NCBI GenBank assembly: GCA_900551525.1
Contig: URWD01000018.1
Span: 1 to 25,849 of the forward strand
Source of the DNA: an uncultured Mycoplasmatota bacterium
Lineage (GTDB): Bacteria > Bacillota_I > Bacilli_A > RF39 > UBA660
Direction of reading: 5' to 3'
Length of the DNA: 25,849 nucleotides
The position numbers and the translations under genes were made by a program. Under the pieces are notes generated by a model, which did not search any database, was not told the DNA's origin, and saw only the letters and a program-made list of their open reading frames with translations. This document shows positions 14,688-23,122 of this stretch, one piece after another (position 1 is the first letter of the stretch; the number at the start of each line of letters is the position of its first letter).

Positions 14688-15441
14688 AAATTGCAAACAG
14701 AAAATTTATTAAATTAGTAAACTTATCAAGATGAAAGAAAACTATAAATAAAGCACCAGCTAAAAATGGTCCATACGGGAACTCATGACTTTTCATTATT
14801 TTTACACTTGCAACAGCATAAGGAAGAGCTAAAAAAGTTGACAAAACTAAAGCAACTATACCAAGTTTTACATCTAATGTAAGTCCCATTAAAAATGCGA
14901 ATTTAATATCTCCTCCACCTAGAGAATCTTTTTTTAGTATTAAGCTTCCAAGGTTTTCTATTAAAAGCATAATTAAAAATAAGATTAAACCAGATATTAT
15001 GCTATATATTGTTGTTTTAAAACCAAAATAAATTAATTTTAAAATAATTATAAGAACTATTGATACGATGAGTGGTGAATCTAAAATAATCATATACTTA
15101 AAATCAGATATAAATATAATAACCATTAAAGACACAATAATTAAGCCTGTCAAATAATTATAACCAAAAGGAAAATAAATACTTGTAAGTAAAAATAATA
15201 GACCAGTTATAAGTTCTACAATAAAATGTTCACTACTAATTTTTTCACCACAACTAGTGCATTTACCTCTTTGAACTATAAAAGATACTAAAGGTATTAA
15301 ATTATACCATTTTAATACCTTTTTACAATTATCACATCTACTTCTAGATTTAACAATATCTTCATTCTTTGGAAGTCTAGTCCCTAAAACAAGATAAAAG
15401 GAGCCTAAAATGGTTCCTAATATAAATGATAATATTTTCAT
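14686..15441 (-). CDS. pilD: Type IV prepilin peptidase / N-methyltransferase (PilD/ComC)
   Basis: This membrane aspartyl protease cleaves prepilin leader peptides and usually methylates the new N-terminus. The 251 residues begin with a membrane helix and the family opening FILGTILGSFYLVLGTRLP. The N-terminal cytoplasmic domain has the two CxxC pairs (about residues 37-40 and 62-65). Catalytic aspartates lie in FISDFKYMIILD (about 114) and in the GGGDIKFAFLMG motif (about 176-187). Multiple membrane helices fill the rest. A TTG at 15444 is in frame, but GGAGG lies six bases before ATG 15441, the preferred start. It follows pilC by 8 bases. No pilin or assembly ATPase gene is in the window. 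Confidence 0.95.
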   Translation of the reverse strand: MKILSFILGTILGSFYLVLGTRLPKNEDIVKSRSRCDNCKKVLKWYNLIPLVSFIVQRGKCTSCGEKISSEHFIVELITGLLFLLTSIYFPFGYNYLTGLIIVSLMVIIFISDFKYMIILDSPLIVSIVLIIILKLIYFGFKTTIYSIISGLILFLIMLLIENLGSLILKKDSLGGGDIKFAFLMGLTLDVKLGIVALVLSTFLALPYAVASVKIMKSHEFPYGPFLAGALFIVFFHLDKFTNLINFLFAI

Positions 15442-15452
15442 CAAAACCCTCC

Positions 15453-17009
15453 TTAACTATTTTGAATAGTTCCATATAAATTAAACATTGGAATAATAAC
15501 AGCAATAATAATGCCCCCAACAACAACAGCTAAAAATGCTATCATAATTGGTTCAATAAACGCTTTTAAGCTATTAATCATATTTTTATGAAGTCCTTGA
15601 TAATAATCACTTACTTTTTGCATCATTTCAGCTAGCTCACCAGTTGACTCACCAGTAACTATCATATAATATGCAACATCAGGAATAGCCCAATGATCTT
15701 TAAAAGCATCACTTATCTTATCACCTTTAACAATATTTTGAATTGTCTTATAAAGAATAGACTTATATATTTCATTATTAGTAATTTTACTTAAAATATC
15801 CATACTATCTGTTATAAATACATTATTACGTAAAAGTGAAGCAAAAGTTTTACTAAATATTGTAAGTTCATTGTAAATTATAATATCTTTAATAACTGGT
15901 ATTTTCATAAAAAATATTTGCATACTAGTTCTAAAAGCCTTTACATGTTTATATAAAAGTACCATAGCAGTTATACCTATTGCTAGAAATATAAGTACCA
16001 AATACCAATCATTTTTAATAAACATACTAAAATTAATAACAAACTTAGTAATTCCCGTAACAGGTGCACCTTGATCTTCATATATTTTCTCAAATTGAGG
16101 TACTACATAAACCATAATAAATATAATTACTAAAACAGAGAAAATTGATACAATTAACGGATATGTCATAGCACTTCTCATTTGTTTTTTTGTTTCATCC
16201 ATTTCAGTATAATATGCAGCCATATCATCTAAAGTCTCAATTAATGTACCACTTGCTTCAGCAGCTTTTATCATATTAATAAGTAATGCTGGAAACATAG
16301 TTCCCTGTTTTTCTAAGGCTGAAGAAAAACTTTCACCCAAAGTAAGTTCATAAGAAATTGCTTTAAAAGCAGTAGTTCTTGCTTTATTACCCTTCATTTG
16401 TGTTGTAAGAATTTTAACAGACTCATTTAATGTAAGTCCTGCTTTAATATAAGTAGATAACTGAGTAAGCCAAAATATCAAATCTTTAGTAGACATTTTT
16501 TTACCAAGAAATGAAGAATCTTTAAAAGCAAAATCAATAAATGGAGATGTCTTTATAACATAAACATCATAGCCTTCATTAAGTAAATAAGCATTAATAT
16601 CTAGTTTACTTAAACCATTCATCGTTCCAGTTATAATTCTACCAGTATTATCTCTAGCTTTATAGTAATATACATGTGGTTCTTTACTTCTAGTAGCACC
16701 TGCAGTTTGTAAATCAACTAACAATTCTTTCTTTTCTTGTTCTAACTTAGCAAGTGTTTTAGCACTATATTTATAAACTTTTTCTTTTTTTACTTTTCTT
16801 TTTGTTCTTTCATAAATTTTATCTTCTTCAGTCATAAAGGCTTGTTTTGTACTTTGATATGTCTTATCAACTCTATAACTTGCGCCATTATATAAATCGA
16901 CCCACAATTCATAAGAGATATATTTCAGACCAACAAAAGCATATTTAAATATATTTAAAATAACTATAAATGGATTAGCATTATTTGATTTAACATCCTC
17001 TGTAATCAT
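15453..17009 (-). CDS. pilC: Type II secretion/type IV pilus inner-membrane platform protein (PilC/GspF)
   Basis: This platform protein works with a PilB-type ATPase to assemble pilin or pseudopilin filaments. Two GspF repeats are visible: one with FWLTQLSTYIKAGLTLNESV, then AAEASGTLIETLDDMAAYY, and the second with FSKTFASLLRNNVFITDSMD, then TGESTGELAEMMQKVSDYY. Each ends in membrane helices. The last segment AFIEPIMIAFLAVVVGGIII is typical. From ATG 17009 it has 518 residues, over 100 more than the common 400. The extra is a basic, Lys/Glu-rich N-terminal part containing a coiled-coil-like stretch (SAKTLAKLEQEKKELL). An upstream start at 17063 is excluded because the promoter lies at 17035-17063. 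AAAGGG precedes the chosen ATG. It forms a pair with pilD. Confidence 0.93.
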   Translation of the reverse strand: MITEDVKSNNANPFIVILNIFKYAFVGLKYISYELWVDLYNGASYRVDKTYQSTKQAFMTEEDKIYERTKRKVKKEKVYKYSAKTLAKLEQEKKELLVDLQTAGATRSKEPHVYYYKARDNTGRIITGTMNGLSKLDINAYLLNEGYDVYVIKTSPFIDFAFKDSSFLGKKMSTKDLIFWLTQLSTYIKAGLTLNESVKILTTQMKGNKARTTAFKAISYELTLGESFSSALEKQGTMFPALLINMIKAAEASGTLIETLDDMAAYYTEMDETKKQMRSAMTYPLIVSIFSVLVIIFIMVYVVPQFEKIYEDQGAPVTGITKFVINFSMFIKNDWYLVLIFLAIGITAMVLLYKHVKAFRTSMQIFFMKIPVIKDIIIYNELTIFSKTFASLLRNNVFITDSMDILSKITNNEIYKSILYKTIQNIVKGDKISDAFKDHWAIPDVAYYMIVTGESTGELAEMMQKVSDYYQGLHKNMINSLKAFIEPIMIAFLAVVVGGIIIAVIIPMFNLYGTIQNS

Positions 17010-17034
17010 ATTACAACACCCTTTACTATATCTA

Positions 17035-17063
17035 AGTATAACAAATTTCTTTAAATAATACAA
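17035..17063 (-). promoter_or_regulatory. SigA-type promoter of pilC-pilD
   Basis: Minus-strand TTGTAT (17058-17063), 17-base spacer, TATACT (17035-17040) with an extended TGT in front. It places the start site near 17028 and so fixes the pilC start at ATG 17009. Confidence 0.75.
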
Positions 17064-17107
17064 TCAATTATTGATATTTTTTCATATAATTATATAGGTG
17101 ATTGTAT

Positions 17108-17383
17108 ATGTTCGGTACCAATATAGCCAGAAGTTCTCTTAGTTTAACCAAAGTTTTATCAGGTATTTCCAAAGGACTAGGAATTGTAAATCAAGCAATA
17201 CCGATTTATAAAGAAATAAAACCAATGATGTCAAACGCAAAAAAAGTATTAGAAATTGCAAAAGAATTTAATAAAAGCAGCAATACTAAAACAATAGATG
17301 TTACCCCAAAAAAAGAAGTAACAAAAACTGTTACTCCAAGTGTTTTAACTAATTCTTCTCCTAATCCTGTTTTCTTTCAATAA
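17108..17383 (+). CDS. Small YqfQ-like protein
   Basis: This 91-residue protein has no membrane helix. An amphipathic core (KVLSGISKGLGIVNQAIPIYKEIKPMMSNAKKVLEIAKEF, residues about 16-55) is followed by a polar Thr/Lys/Pro tail ending SSPNPVFFQ. The pattern of 'l...qk.l...qq.ip....ygPm..n...ml.l.k.f' recalls YqfQ/VrrA-type proteins of Bacilli, whose gene lies close to dnaG-sigA-trmK in Bacillus. The context here, convergent with trmK, fits. The similarity is weak and the function is unknown even in Bacillus. AGGTGA lies seven bases before ATG 17108; an in-frame TTG at 17102 is too close to it. The last 23 bases overlap the 3' end of trmK on the other strand. Confidence 0.65.
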   Translation: MFGTNIARSSLSLTKVLSGISKGLGIVNQAIPIYKEIKPMMSNAKKVLEIAKEFNKSSNTKTIDVTPKKEVTKTVTPSVLTNSSPNPVFFQ

Positions 17384-17966
17384 TATTTATATATTCCAAA
17401 TATTTATCATTTTTAGATTTTTTATATATCCTTTTATACTTATCTAAAATATACAATTTATATTCTGTATCATTACTTTTACCAACTAATATATCATAAT
17501 TACTTAAAGTTTCTATTCCCTTTTCATATTTTATCATATCATAATAAATGTCATTATCTTTTAAAGTAATTTCTTTTATTATTTTATAACCTTTTTTATT
17601 CATAAATAACCGTAGCTTATCTACATTTTTATGACTAGATATAATTAATTTCTTAGGTAGATTTTCTCTATCTAATATTTTTTTTATTGTATCTGTACCC
17701 ATTCCTGAAATAACTGCTGTATCATATTCATCATTTAAATTAGTAAAACCATCACTAACAATAAGCTTTATTTTATCACTTAAATTATGTTTTTTTAAAT
17801 TATTTTTAGCAAATTCTAAGGCATTACTTGATATATCACTACCAGTAACTTTTTTAGTTATTTCATTTTCATAAAGATAAATTGGTAAAAGCGCATGATC
17901 AGTACCAATATCTACTAGTCTACTATCTTTATCTACTAAACTTGCTAAAGCTTTAATTCTTATCAT
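17361..17966 (-). CDS. trmK: tRNA (adenine(22)-N1)-methyltransferase
   Basis: TrmK methylates N1 of A22 in bacterial tRNAs using SAM. The 201-residue protein opens with the SAM-binding motif I, LVDIGTDHALLPIYL (about 17-31), followed by an acidic strand end VTGSDIS and the motif ISGMGTDTI (about 85-93), the usual ISGMGG form slightly altered. The C-terminal half (YDMIKYEKG...YKLYILDKYKRIYKK) is the TrmK coiled-coil part, here a little short. It follows sigA with a four-base ATGA overlap, in the conserved dnaG-sigA-trmK order. The NIF3-like gene that usually follows is absent. Confidence 0.93.
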   Translation of the reverse strand: MIRIKALASLVDKDSRLVDIGTDHALLPIYLYENEITKKVTGSDISSNALEFAKNNLKKHNLSDKIKLIVSDGFTNLNDEYDTAVISGMGTDTIKKILDRENLPKKLIISSHKNVDKLRLFMNKKGYKIIKEITLKDNDIYYDMIKYEKGIETLSNYDILVGKSNDTEYKLYILDKYKRIYKKSKNDKYLEYINIIERKQD

Positions 17967-19066
17967 TCTTCTAAGAAATCCTTTAATTTTTTAGCACGAG
18001 ATGGATGTCTCAATTTTCTTAAAGCTTTTGCTTCAATTTGTCTTATACGTTCTCTGGTTACATTAAACTTTTTACCAACTTCTTCAAGAGTATGACATGT
18101 TCCATCAAGTAAACCAAATCTAAGTTCTAAGACTTCTTGTTCTCTAGCTTGAAGTGACATTAAAACTTCTTTAATTTCTTCTTTTAGTATTTCATTTTCT
18201 GTATATTCTTCTGGTGACAAACTAGATTCATCTTTTAGAAAATCACCTAAATGTGAATCATCTTCTTCACCAATCGGAGTTTCCAAAGATACTGGTTCTT
18301 GACTAATTTTTAATACTTCACGTACCTTGTCTACACCAACTCCCATTTTTTTAGCAATTTCTTCTTCACTAGGTTCACGATTGAGTTCTAGAGTAAGTTG
18401 TCTTTGAACTCTACTCATTTTATTAATTGTTTCAACCATATGAACTGGAACACGAATAGTTCTTGCCTGATCTGCTAGTGCTCTAGTAATTGCTTGTCTA
18501 ATCCACCATGTAGCATAAGTTGAAAATTTATATCCTTTGTCATAATCAAATTTTTCAACAGCTTTCATAAGACCAATATTGCCTTCTTGAATTAAATCTA
18601 AAAATAAAAGTCCACGACCAACATATCTTTTAGCAATTGATACAACTAAACGTAAATTTGATTCAGCCAAAATTCTTTTAGCTTCAGGATCATCCAAAGC
18701 AACTCTTTTAGATATTTCAGCTTCCTCATCAGTTGAAAGAAGTGGAATTCTTCCTATTTCTTTTAAATACATTCTAACTGGATCATTAATATTAACATCT
18801 TTAGTTATATCTTCATCACTAAGCATTATTTCTTCTTTTTCTTCTTCTTTAATCTTAGCTTCACCAGTATCGCTATCTACATCAGCTTCAGCAACAACTG
18901 CAATATTATTATCAACTAATTTATTATATAAATTATCTAAAGCATCATTATCAATATCTAAGCCTTTTAATTCGAGTGCTAACTCTTCATAAGTAATAAA
19001 TCCTTTTACTTTACCTTTTTCTATTAAAGTATTTTCTCTTTCTTCTAAAGTTTTAATAGTTTCCAT
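17963..19066 (-). CDS. sigA: Housekeeping RNA polymerase sigma factor SigA/RpoD
   Basis: This 367-residue primary sigma factor directs RNA polymerase to TTGACA/TATAAT promoters. Region 1.1 is at about 1-60 and an acidic linker (KIKEEEKEEIMLSDED) follows. Region 1.2 begins at NDPVRMYLKEIGRIPLLS. Region 2 shows NLRLVVSIAKRYVGRGLLFL, DLIQEGNIGLMKAVEKFDY and KGYKFSTYATWWIRQAITRA (the -10 contacts). Region 3 is at VPVHMVETINKM, and region 4 at LRFGLLDGTCHTLEEVGKKF with NVTRERIRQIEAKALRKLRH as the -35 helix-turn-helix. The start overlaps the dnaG stop by one base (TAATG). Confidence 0.98.
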   Translation of the reverse strand: METIKTLEERENTLIEKGKVKGFITYEELALELKGLDIDNDALDNLYNKLVDNNIAVVAEADVDSDTGEAKIKEEEKEEIMLSDEDITKDVNINDPVRMYLKEIGRIPLLSTDEEAEISKRVALDDPEAKRILAESNLRLVVSIAKRYVGRGLLFLDLIQEGNIGLMKAVEKFDYDKGYKFSTYATWWIRQAITRALADQARTIRVPVHMVETINKMSRVQRQLTLELNREPSEEEIAKKMGVGVDKVREVLKISQEPVSLETPIGEEDDSHLGDFLKDESSLSPEEYTENEILKEEIKEVLMSLQAREQEVLELRFGLLDGTCHTLEEVGKKFNVTRERIRQIEAKALRKLRHPSRAKKLKDFLEE

Positions 19067-20799
19067 TATTCACACTTCCTTTTTAAATCAATAAGCTTTT
19101 CAAGTAATTTTTCCTTTTCACTTTGATCAAGTTCTTCTGCAATTTTACTTTTAAGCTTTTCTATTTCTTCCTTTTTATAAATATTTAATATAGCTTTTAC
19201 ACACGACTCAAACTCATCATCACTTATAGAAGTATTCCCATTTTCACTTAAAATTATTTGTAAAAGTTCGTATTCATCTTCTCTATCCATCATATACGTT
19301 GTAAAATCCGCTACATCAATATTATTATTTTCCTTAGCAAAATATTCTATTTCACTAGCTAAAACTCTTTCTATCCTTTCTTTAAAGTACCCAAGTGCAT
19401 TTTTATATATACTAATGTACTTAGTATCCATAAGCATGTAATATAGTACTTTATGACTAGCTTTTTGATATTTAGACATTTTAGGCCTTATTATTTCTTC
19501 TTTTATTTCCTTTTTCATAGGAACATTTACCATAGCCTTTTTCAAAACGTCTACATCAATTTGGTAGTCCTTGCTTATTTTAGATATAATTAGCTCTTTT
19601 GTCAAGTCATCCTGATTATTTAAGCTATTAATTACTTCTTTTACATAAGTAATCATATCTTCCATGTTATTTAAATTTTTATTTTTCTTTAAATATTCTA
19701 TTTTAAAATCTATATATTTAATAGCATTATTTATATTATTATCCATGGCATCTATGCCATATTTTTCTATATATTCATCTGGGTCTTTAGCACCACTTAA
19801 TCTTACAACACTTGTATCAATGCCACTATTTATTAAAATTTCACCATTTTTTACAGTTGCTTCCAATCCAGCATTATCATTATCAAGCATTAAAACTACT
19901 GGCACCTTTAATCTTTTCAAAATATCAATTTGTTCATTAGATAAAGCAACTCCCATAAGTGCCACAACATTTTTAAATCCTTTAGCACTCATCTTTATGG
20001 CATCCATGTTACCTTCAACTACAATAACACATCTTTTTTCTCTAATAAAGTTTTTAGCATTATGATAATTAAATAATAAACTGCTTTTTTTAAATATCTC
20101 TGTTTCCTTTGTATTTAAATACTTTGCTGTATTATCTTCACCATTAAATATTCTTCCTGTAAAACCAACAACTTCTCCTTTTAAATTTTCTATTGGAATA
20201 ACAATTCTATTTATAAATGTATCATAAATATTTGCATTGACTTTATTAATAAGACCTAGTTTATCTAGAGTATCTATACTCCAACCCTTTTTACTTGCTA
20301 TTTTATAAAATGTATCTTTTTCATTTAAAGCAAGTCCTAACTTGAATTCTTTAATAATAGCATCATTAATACCTCTTTTGCTTAAATATTCACGAGCTTT
20401 TATACCATCTGTGGTATTTATATTATTAGTATAATACTTACTGGCAAAATCATAAATTTCAAAATCTTCTTTATTCTTACTATCTACATTAACATTCAAA
20501 TCTTTAACATTTAGATTATAACCAATCTTATCCGCAACAATTTTGATTGCTTCTAGAAATGAAACATTTTCATACTTCATCACAAAAGTAAAAACATTTC
20601 CCCCAGTTCGACATGTAAAACAATTAAATATTTGTTTCTCTGGTGAAATAATTAAACTTGGTGAATGGTCATTATGAAATGGACAAAGGCAAACATAGTT
20701 TTTTCCTTTTTGGCTAACATTTAGGTAGCTAGAAATAATATCAACTATATTAGCACGACTTCTAATTTCATTTATTTCTTCATCTTTTATATAAGCCAT
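19066..20799 (-). CDS. dnaG: DNA primase
   Basis: DnaG makes RNA primers for lagging-strand synthesis. From ATG 20799 it has 577 residues. The N-terminal zinc-binding domain carries CPFHNDHSPS and FNCFTCRTGG (about 38-65). The TOPRIM core has VVEGNMDAIKM (about 260) and LMLDNDNAGLEA (about 305). The C-terminal helicase-interaction region is long and helical. A longer frame reaches 20865, but AAAGGGGA lies just before ATG 20799 and the promoter at 20837-20865 would overlap the longer form. It is the first gene of dnaG-sigA-trmK. Confidence 0.97.
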   Translation of the reverse strand: MAYIKDEEINEIRSRANIVDIISSYLNVSQKGKNYVCLCPFHNDHSPSLIISPEKQIFNCFTCRTGGNVFTFVMKYENVSFLEAIKIVADKIGYNLNVKDLNVNVDSKNKEDFEIYDFASKYYTNNINTTDGIKAREYLSKRGINDAIIKEFKLGLALNEKDTFYKIASKKGWSIDTLDKLGLINKVNANIYDTFINRIVIPIENLKGEVVGFTGRIFNGEDNTAKYLNTKETEIFKKSSLLFNYHNAKNFIREKRCVIVVEGNMDAIKMSAKGFKNVVALMGVALSNEQIDILKRLKVPVVLMLDNDNAGLEATVKNGEILINSGIDTSVVRLSGAKDPDEYIEKYGIDAMDNNINNAIKYIDFKIEYLKKNKNLNNMEDMITYVKEVINSLNNQDDLTKELIISKISKDYQIDVDVLKKAMVNVPMKKEIKEEIIRPKMSKYQKASHKVLYYMLMDTKYISIYKNALGYFKERIERVLASEIEYFAKENNNIDVADFTTYMMDREDEYELLQIILSENGNTSISDDEFESCVKAILNIYKKEEIEKLKSKIAEELDQSEKEKLLEKLIDLKRKCE

Positions 20800-20836
20800 A
20801 ACATTCCCCTTTATCCCCTTGTTAAAAATCGTTACT

Positions 20837-20865
20837 ATTATATCACTTTTTTTGACACATTGCAA
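20837..20865 (-). promoter_or_regulatory. SigA-type promoter of dnaG-sigA-trmK
   Basis: Minus-strand TTGCAA (20860-20865), 17-base spacer, perfect TATAAT (20837-20842). The leader to ATG 20799 is about 30 bases. Confidence 0.85.
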
Positions 20866-20945
20866 ACAATTTCACGCATATTTTCAACATTTTTACAAAA
20901 AGAAAAAATATAACCAATAAATTGAGCTATATTTTCTTAAATTTC

Positions 20946-21167
20946 TTAAATATCAAATTCAGCAACTATATAAAGATCTGCTTTTACTTCTTTAACTATC
21001 CTATAATGGCCTTTATCTAATTTACCATAATATTTTTCCCAATTAATTTCTTGAGTATAAGCATTATCTCCATTTTCCATAGTATTATCCGAAGTCCTGA
21101 CAGTAACTTCATTTTTAATTTTAGACTCAAGTCTATACCACTTTCCATTTTTCTTAGTTTTTCTGTT
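20946..21167 (-). pseudogene. C-terminal fragment of an unidentified, probably Ig-like-domain, protein
   Basis: On the minus strand a 73-codon open frame runs from after a TAA (21168-21170) to a TAA at 20946-20948, with no start codon near its beginning. From about 21155 it reads as real coding sequence: KNGKWYRLESKIKNEV, then EINWEKYYGKLDKGHYRIVK and ADLYIVAEFDI. The 'W...YG.L..G.YRIVK......Y..AEF.I' ending resembles a bacterial Ig-like C-terminal domain (Pfam Big_14-type, from memory). Codons are NNT/CTT-rich, like the genes to the left. Its 5' part is replaced at about 21,150 by a different gene fragment in another frame. Confidence 0.65.
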
Positions 21168-21379
21168 TTATTTTTTGTGTAATCCATAGACCAGAATAAC
21201 ATATCTCTTACTTTTGGTAGAAAATATGAATATAAATCTGCATCTTTTTGGCTTTCGAACTCTTTTATTTTGCAATTACTATTGTTTAACAGTTTTAATA
21301 AATATTTATCATATTTTTTCTGGTCAACTAAGTATGGATATATAAAATATGTATATTGATATTTGGTCTTTAGTTCCAT
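21145..21379 (-). pseudogene. N-terminal fragment of a conserved clostridial hypothetical protein
   Basis: About 78 residues look genuine: ELKTKYQYTYFIYPYLVDQK, then KYDKYLLKLLNNSNCKIKEF, QKDADLYSYFLPKVRDMLFW and SMDYTKNKTEKLRKM. I recall similar N-termini ('YTYFI.Pf......Y.kYi.kll.n......f...kD..lY.yFLp...') in longer clostridial proteins of unknown function. The frame continues to 21017, but from about 21,145 it is a shadow of the fragment at 20946-21167. Codons here are NNA-rich, unlike that fragment. ATG 21379 has AGGA seven bases upstream. It appears to be the 5' part of a gene cut at the junction. Confidence 0.65.
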
Positions 21380-21406
21380 TTTTTTCCTTTCTTTAATATT
21401 TACATT

Positions 21407-22927
21407 TTATTTTGTATAATATCCTGCATTTGCGTCTTCTGATAAATGCCATTCTCCTATGAAGTCTATTAGTACATTATTTGTCATTTCGTATTTAGGT
21501 TCCACTACTGTTTGTCCTTTTGAATTTATTGCTCCCCATTTACCATCTTTTTTTACAGCTACAAATCCTGAAGCATTTTGTTCTGTTGCATCATCATATA
21601 TGTAGTTTATTACTACTACTCCATTTTTATCTACATATCCAAATTTGCCATCTTTTTTTGCTAAGAATAATGTATTTGTTGTAAATATTTCTGTGTTCTT
21701 TTTCTTTTCAAATTTAAAGTTATAATATTGATAGTTTGAATTTTCTCTTATTTTTAGGTAGCCTTTGTTTACATTTATTTCTGATAATACTCCTGTTAGT
21801 TTTACATTAAAGTTGCTATCTAATAAATCTGTATTGGCAGAAGTTGTGTCCGCAAGTAATATGTCTGCATCTTTTACATATGATATATAGTTATATTTAA
21901 ATTCTACTTTTTCGCTATTGTCTTTGTCTATAATTCCATATGTGTTTTCTTTGTTTGCTATGTAGTAATTTTGATAAATGTAGCTTAAACTATCGTATTG
22001 TGGAGATATTTTTTCTTCTCCTGTTACCGTTATTAAACCATATTTATCTGATTTTTTTACTATAGCATATCCATCATTTATTTCTGATATATCATCATAA
22101 TTTAGAGTTACCTCTGTGTCTGTTTTTGTGTTTATTAGTTTTAATGTGCTATCTTCTTTTACAGCATAGATGTTGTTTTCATAGACATTTTTTATTTCGT
22201 TATATTGTATTGGTAATAATATTTTTTTGTTTGTGCCTATTACTCCTAGCTTGCCATCACTATTTTTTACTATATAGCCATCTTCGTAACTATCTGTTAA
22301 TGCTGAAATTTGTTCATATTCGTTTGGTATTATTACGGTTCCAGCAATACTTACTAATCCTTTTTTATTGTCTTTAGTTGTAATTAAGCTTTGTGTTAGT
22401 CCTGTAATTGGTGTTATATCATCGTATTCACAATTTAATAATGTTTTTCCAGAAAAATCTATTAGTCCATATTTTCCATTTTTTTGTACTTTTAAGCAAG
22501 TAGTTTCATACCAAATGTTATTTTGTTTGTCGTAATTTTGTACTGCTTCTACTTTTTCGTAATCTGTGAAAAGGTCTTGTCCTTTTTCATTTATTACTTT
22601 TGATTTATATGTGTTGTTTGTATAGTCTACATTGTAAGTTACTATAAATACTGGTTTTTCTTTATTTGGAATTGTAATCATTTCATCATAGTTAGGTGTA
22701 ATTACTGTTTTGCCAGATGAGTCTATTACTCCCCATTTATTATTTTCATATGCAACATAATATGCTGTTGCGGCTTTCTTTTCTGTATTTGTTTTTTTCT
22801 GTGGGTTTATTGTTCTTATTATTATGGCTATAAACATTATTATTACTAGTAATGCTATGATTACTGCTATAACCTTTTTTATATTAAGCTTTGCTTCTGT
22901 TCCGTTGTATCTTTTTCCTTTACTCAT
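21407..22927 (-). CDS. WG-repeat protein with an N-terminal membrane anchor
   Basis: From ATG 22927 this is a 506-residue protein. It has a short basic N-terminus, one membrane helix (KKVIAVIIALLVIIMFIAII at about 17-37), then an extracytoplasmic domain of repeated WG units about 40-60 residues apart. Cores are KWGVID...ITPNYDE, KYGLID...LNCEYDD, KKGLVS...IPNEYEQ, KLGVIG...LPIQYNE, KYGLIT...ISPQYDS, TYGIID, KFGYVD...INYIYDD and KWGAIN...VEPKYE. WG repeats make beta-rich folds of unknown binding role. An in-frame start at 22984 is excluded because the promoter start site lies near it; AAAGGAG lies before the chosen ATG. It lies downstream of spoIIE, but a terminator separates them. Codons are strongly NNA. 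Confidence 0.85.
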   Translation of the reverse strand: MSKGKRYNGTEAKLNIKKVIAVIIALLVIIMFIAIIIRTINPQKKTNTEKKAATAYYVAYENNKWGVIDSSGKTVITPNYDEMITIPNKEKPVFIVTYNVDYTNNTYKSKVINEKGQDLFTDYEKVEAVQNYDKQNNIWYETTCLKVQKNGKYGLIDFSGKTLLNCEYDDITPITGLTQSLITTKDNKKGLVSIAGTVIIPNEYEQISALTDSYEDGYIVKNSDGKLGVIGTNKKILLPIQYNEIKNVYENNIYAVKEDSTLKLINTKTDTEVTLNYDDISEINDGYAIVKKSDKYGLITVTGEEKISPQYDSLSYIYQNYYIANKENTYGIIDKDNSEKVEFKYNYISYVKDADILLADTTSANTDLLDSNFNVKLTGVLSEINVNKGYLKIRENSNYQYYNFKFEKKKNTEIFTTNTLFLAKKDGKFGYVDKNGVVVINYIYDDATEQNASGFVAVKKDGKWGAINSKGQTVVEPKYEMTNNVLIDFIGEWHLSEDANAGYYTK

Positions 22928-22988
22928 AAATTTCTCCTTTTTGATAAAGCTCTTTTTAGTTCTTTTGTTTATAGTTTTTAACATTTAT

Positions 22989-23018
22989 ACTATATCACAA
23001 GTTATGAGTTAAATACAA
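22989..23018 (-). promoter_or_regulatory. Likely SigA-type promoter of the WG-repeat gene
   Basis: Minus-strand TTGTAT (23013-23018), 18-base spacer, TATAGT (22989-22994). The start site would be near 22982, giving a leader of about 55 bases to ATG 22927. Confidence 0.6.
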
Positions 23019-23094
23019 TAGAAAATATAAATTTTCTGCTATATTAAAGGATTTACACAAAAAGTATTATTAAGTAAAATAAATATACTAACAT

Positions 23095-23122
23095 AAAAAA
23101 AACTAAGCAATATTGCCTAGTT
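23095..23122 (-). terminator. Intrinsic terminator of spoIIE
   Basis: On the minus strand, stem AACTAGGCAA/TTGCTTAGTT (23101-23122, one G-T wobble) is followed by a run of eight T residues (23095-23102, overlapping the stem end). The spoIIE TAG stop (23117-23119) lies inside the stem. Confidence 0.85.

Noticed and set aside
17009..17063. Longer pilC start (18 extra codons)
   Set aside because: A good -35/-10 promoter occupies 17035-17063, so transcription starts downstream of that codon; AAAGGG precedes ATG 17009.
22927..22984. Longer start of the WG-repeat protein
   Set aside because: The likely transcription start falls near 22982, and AAAGGAG lies directly before ATG 22927, followed by a normal membrane-anchor N-terminus.
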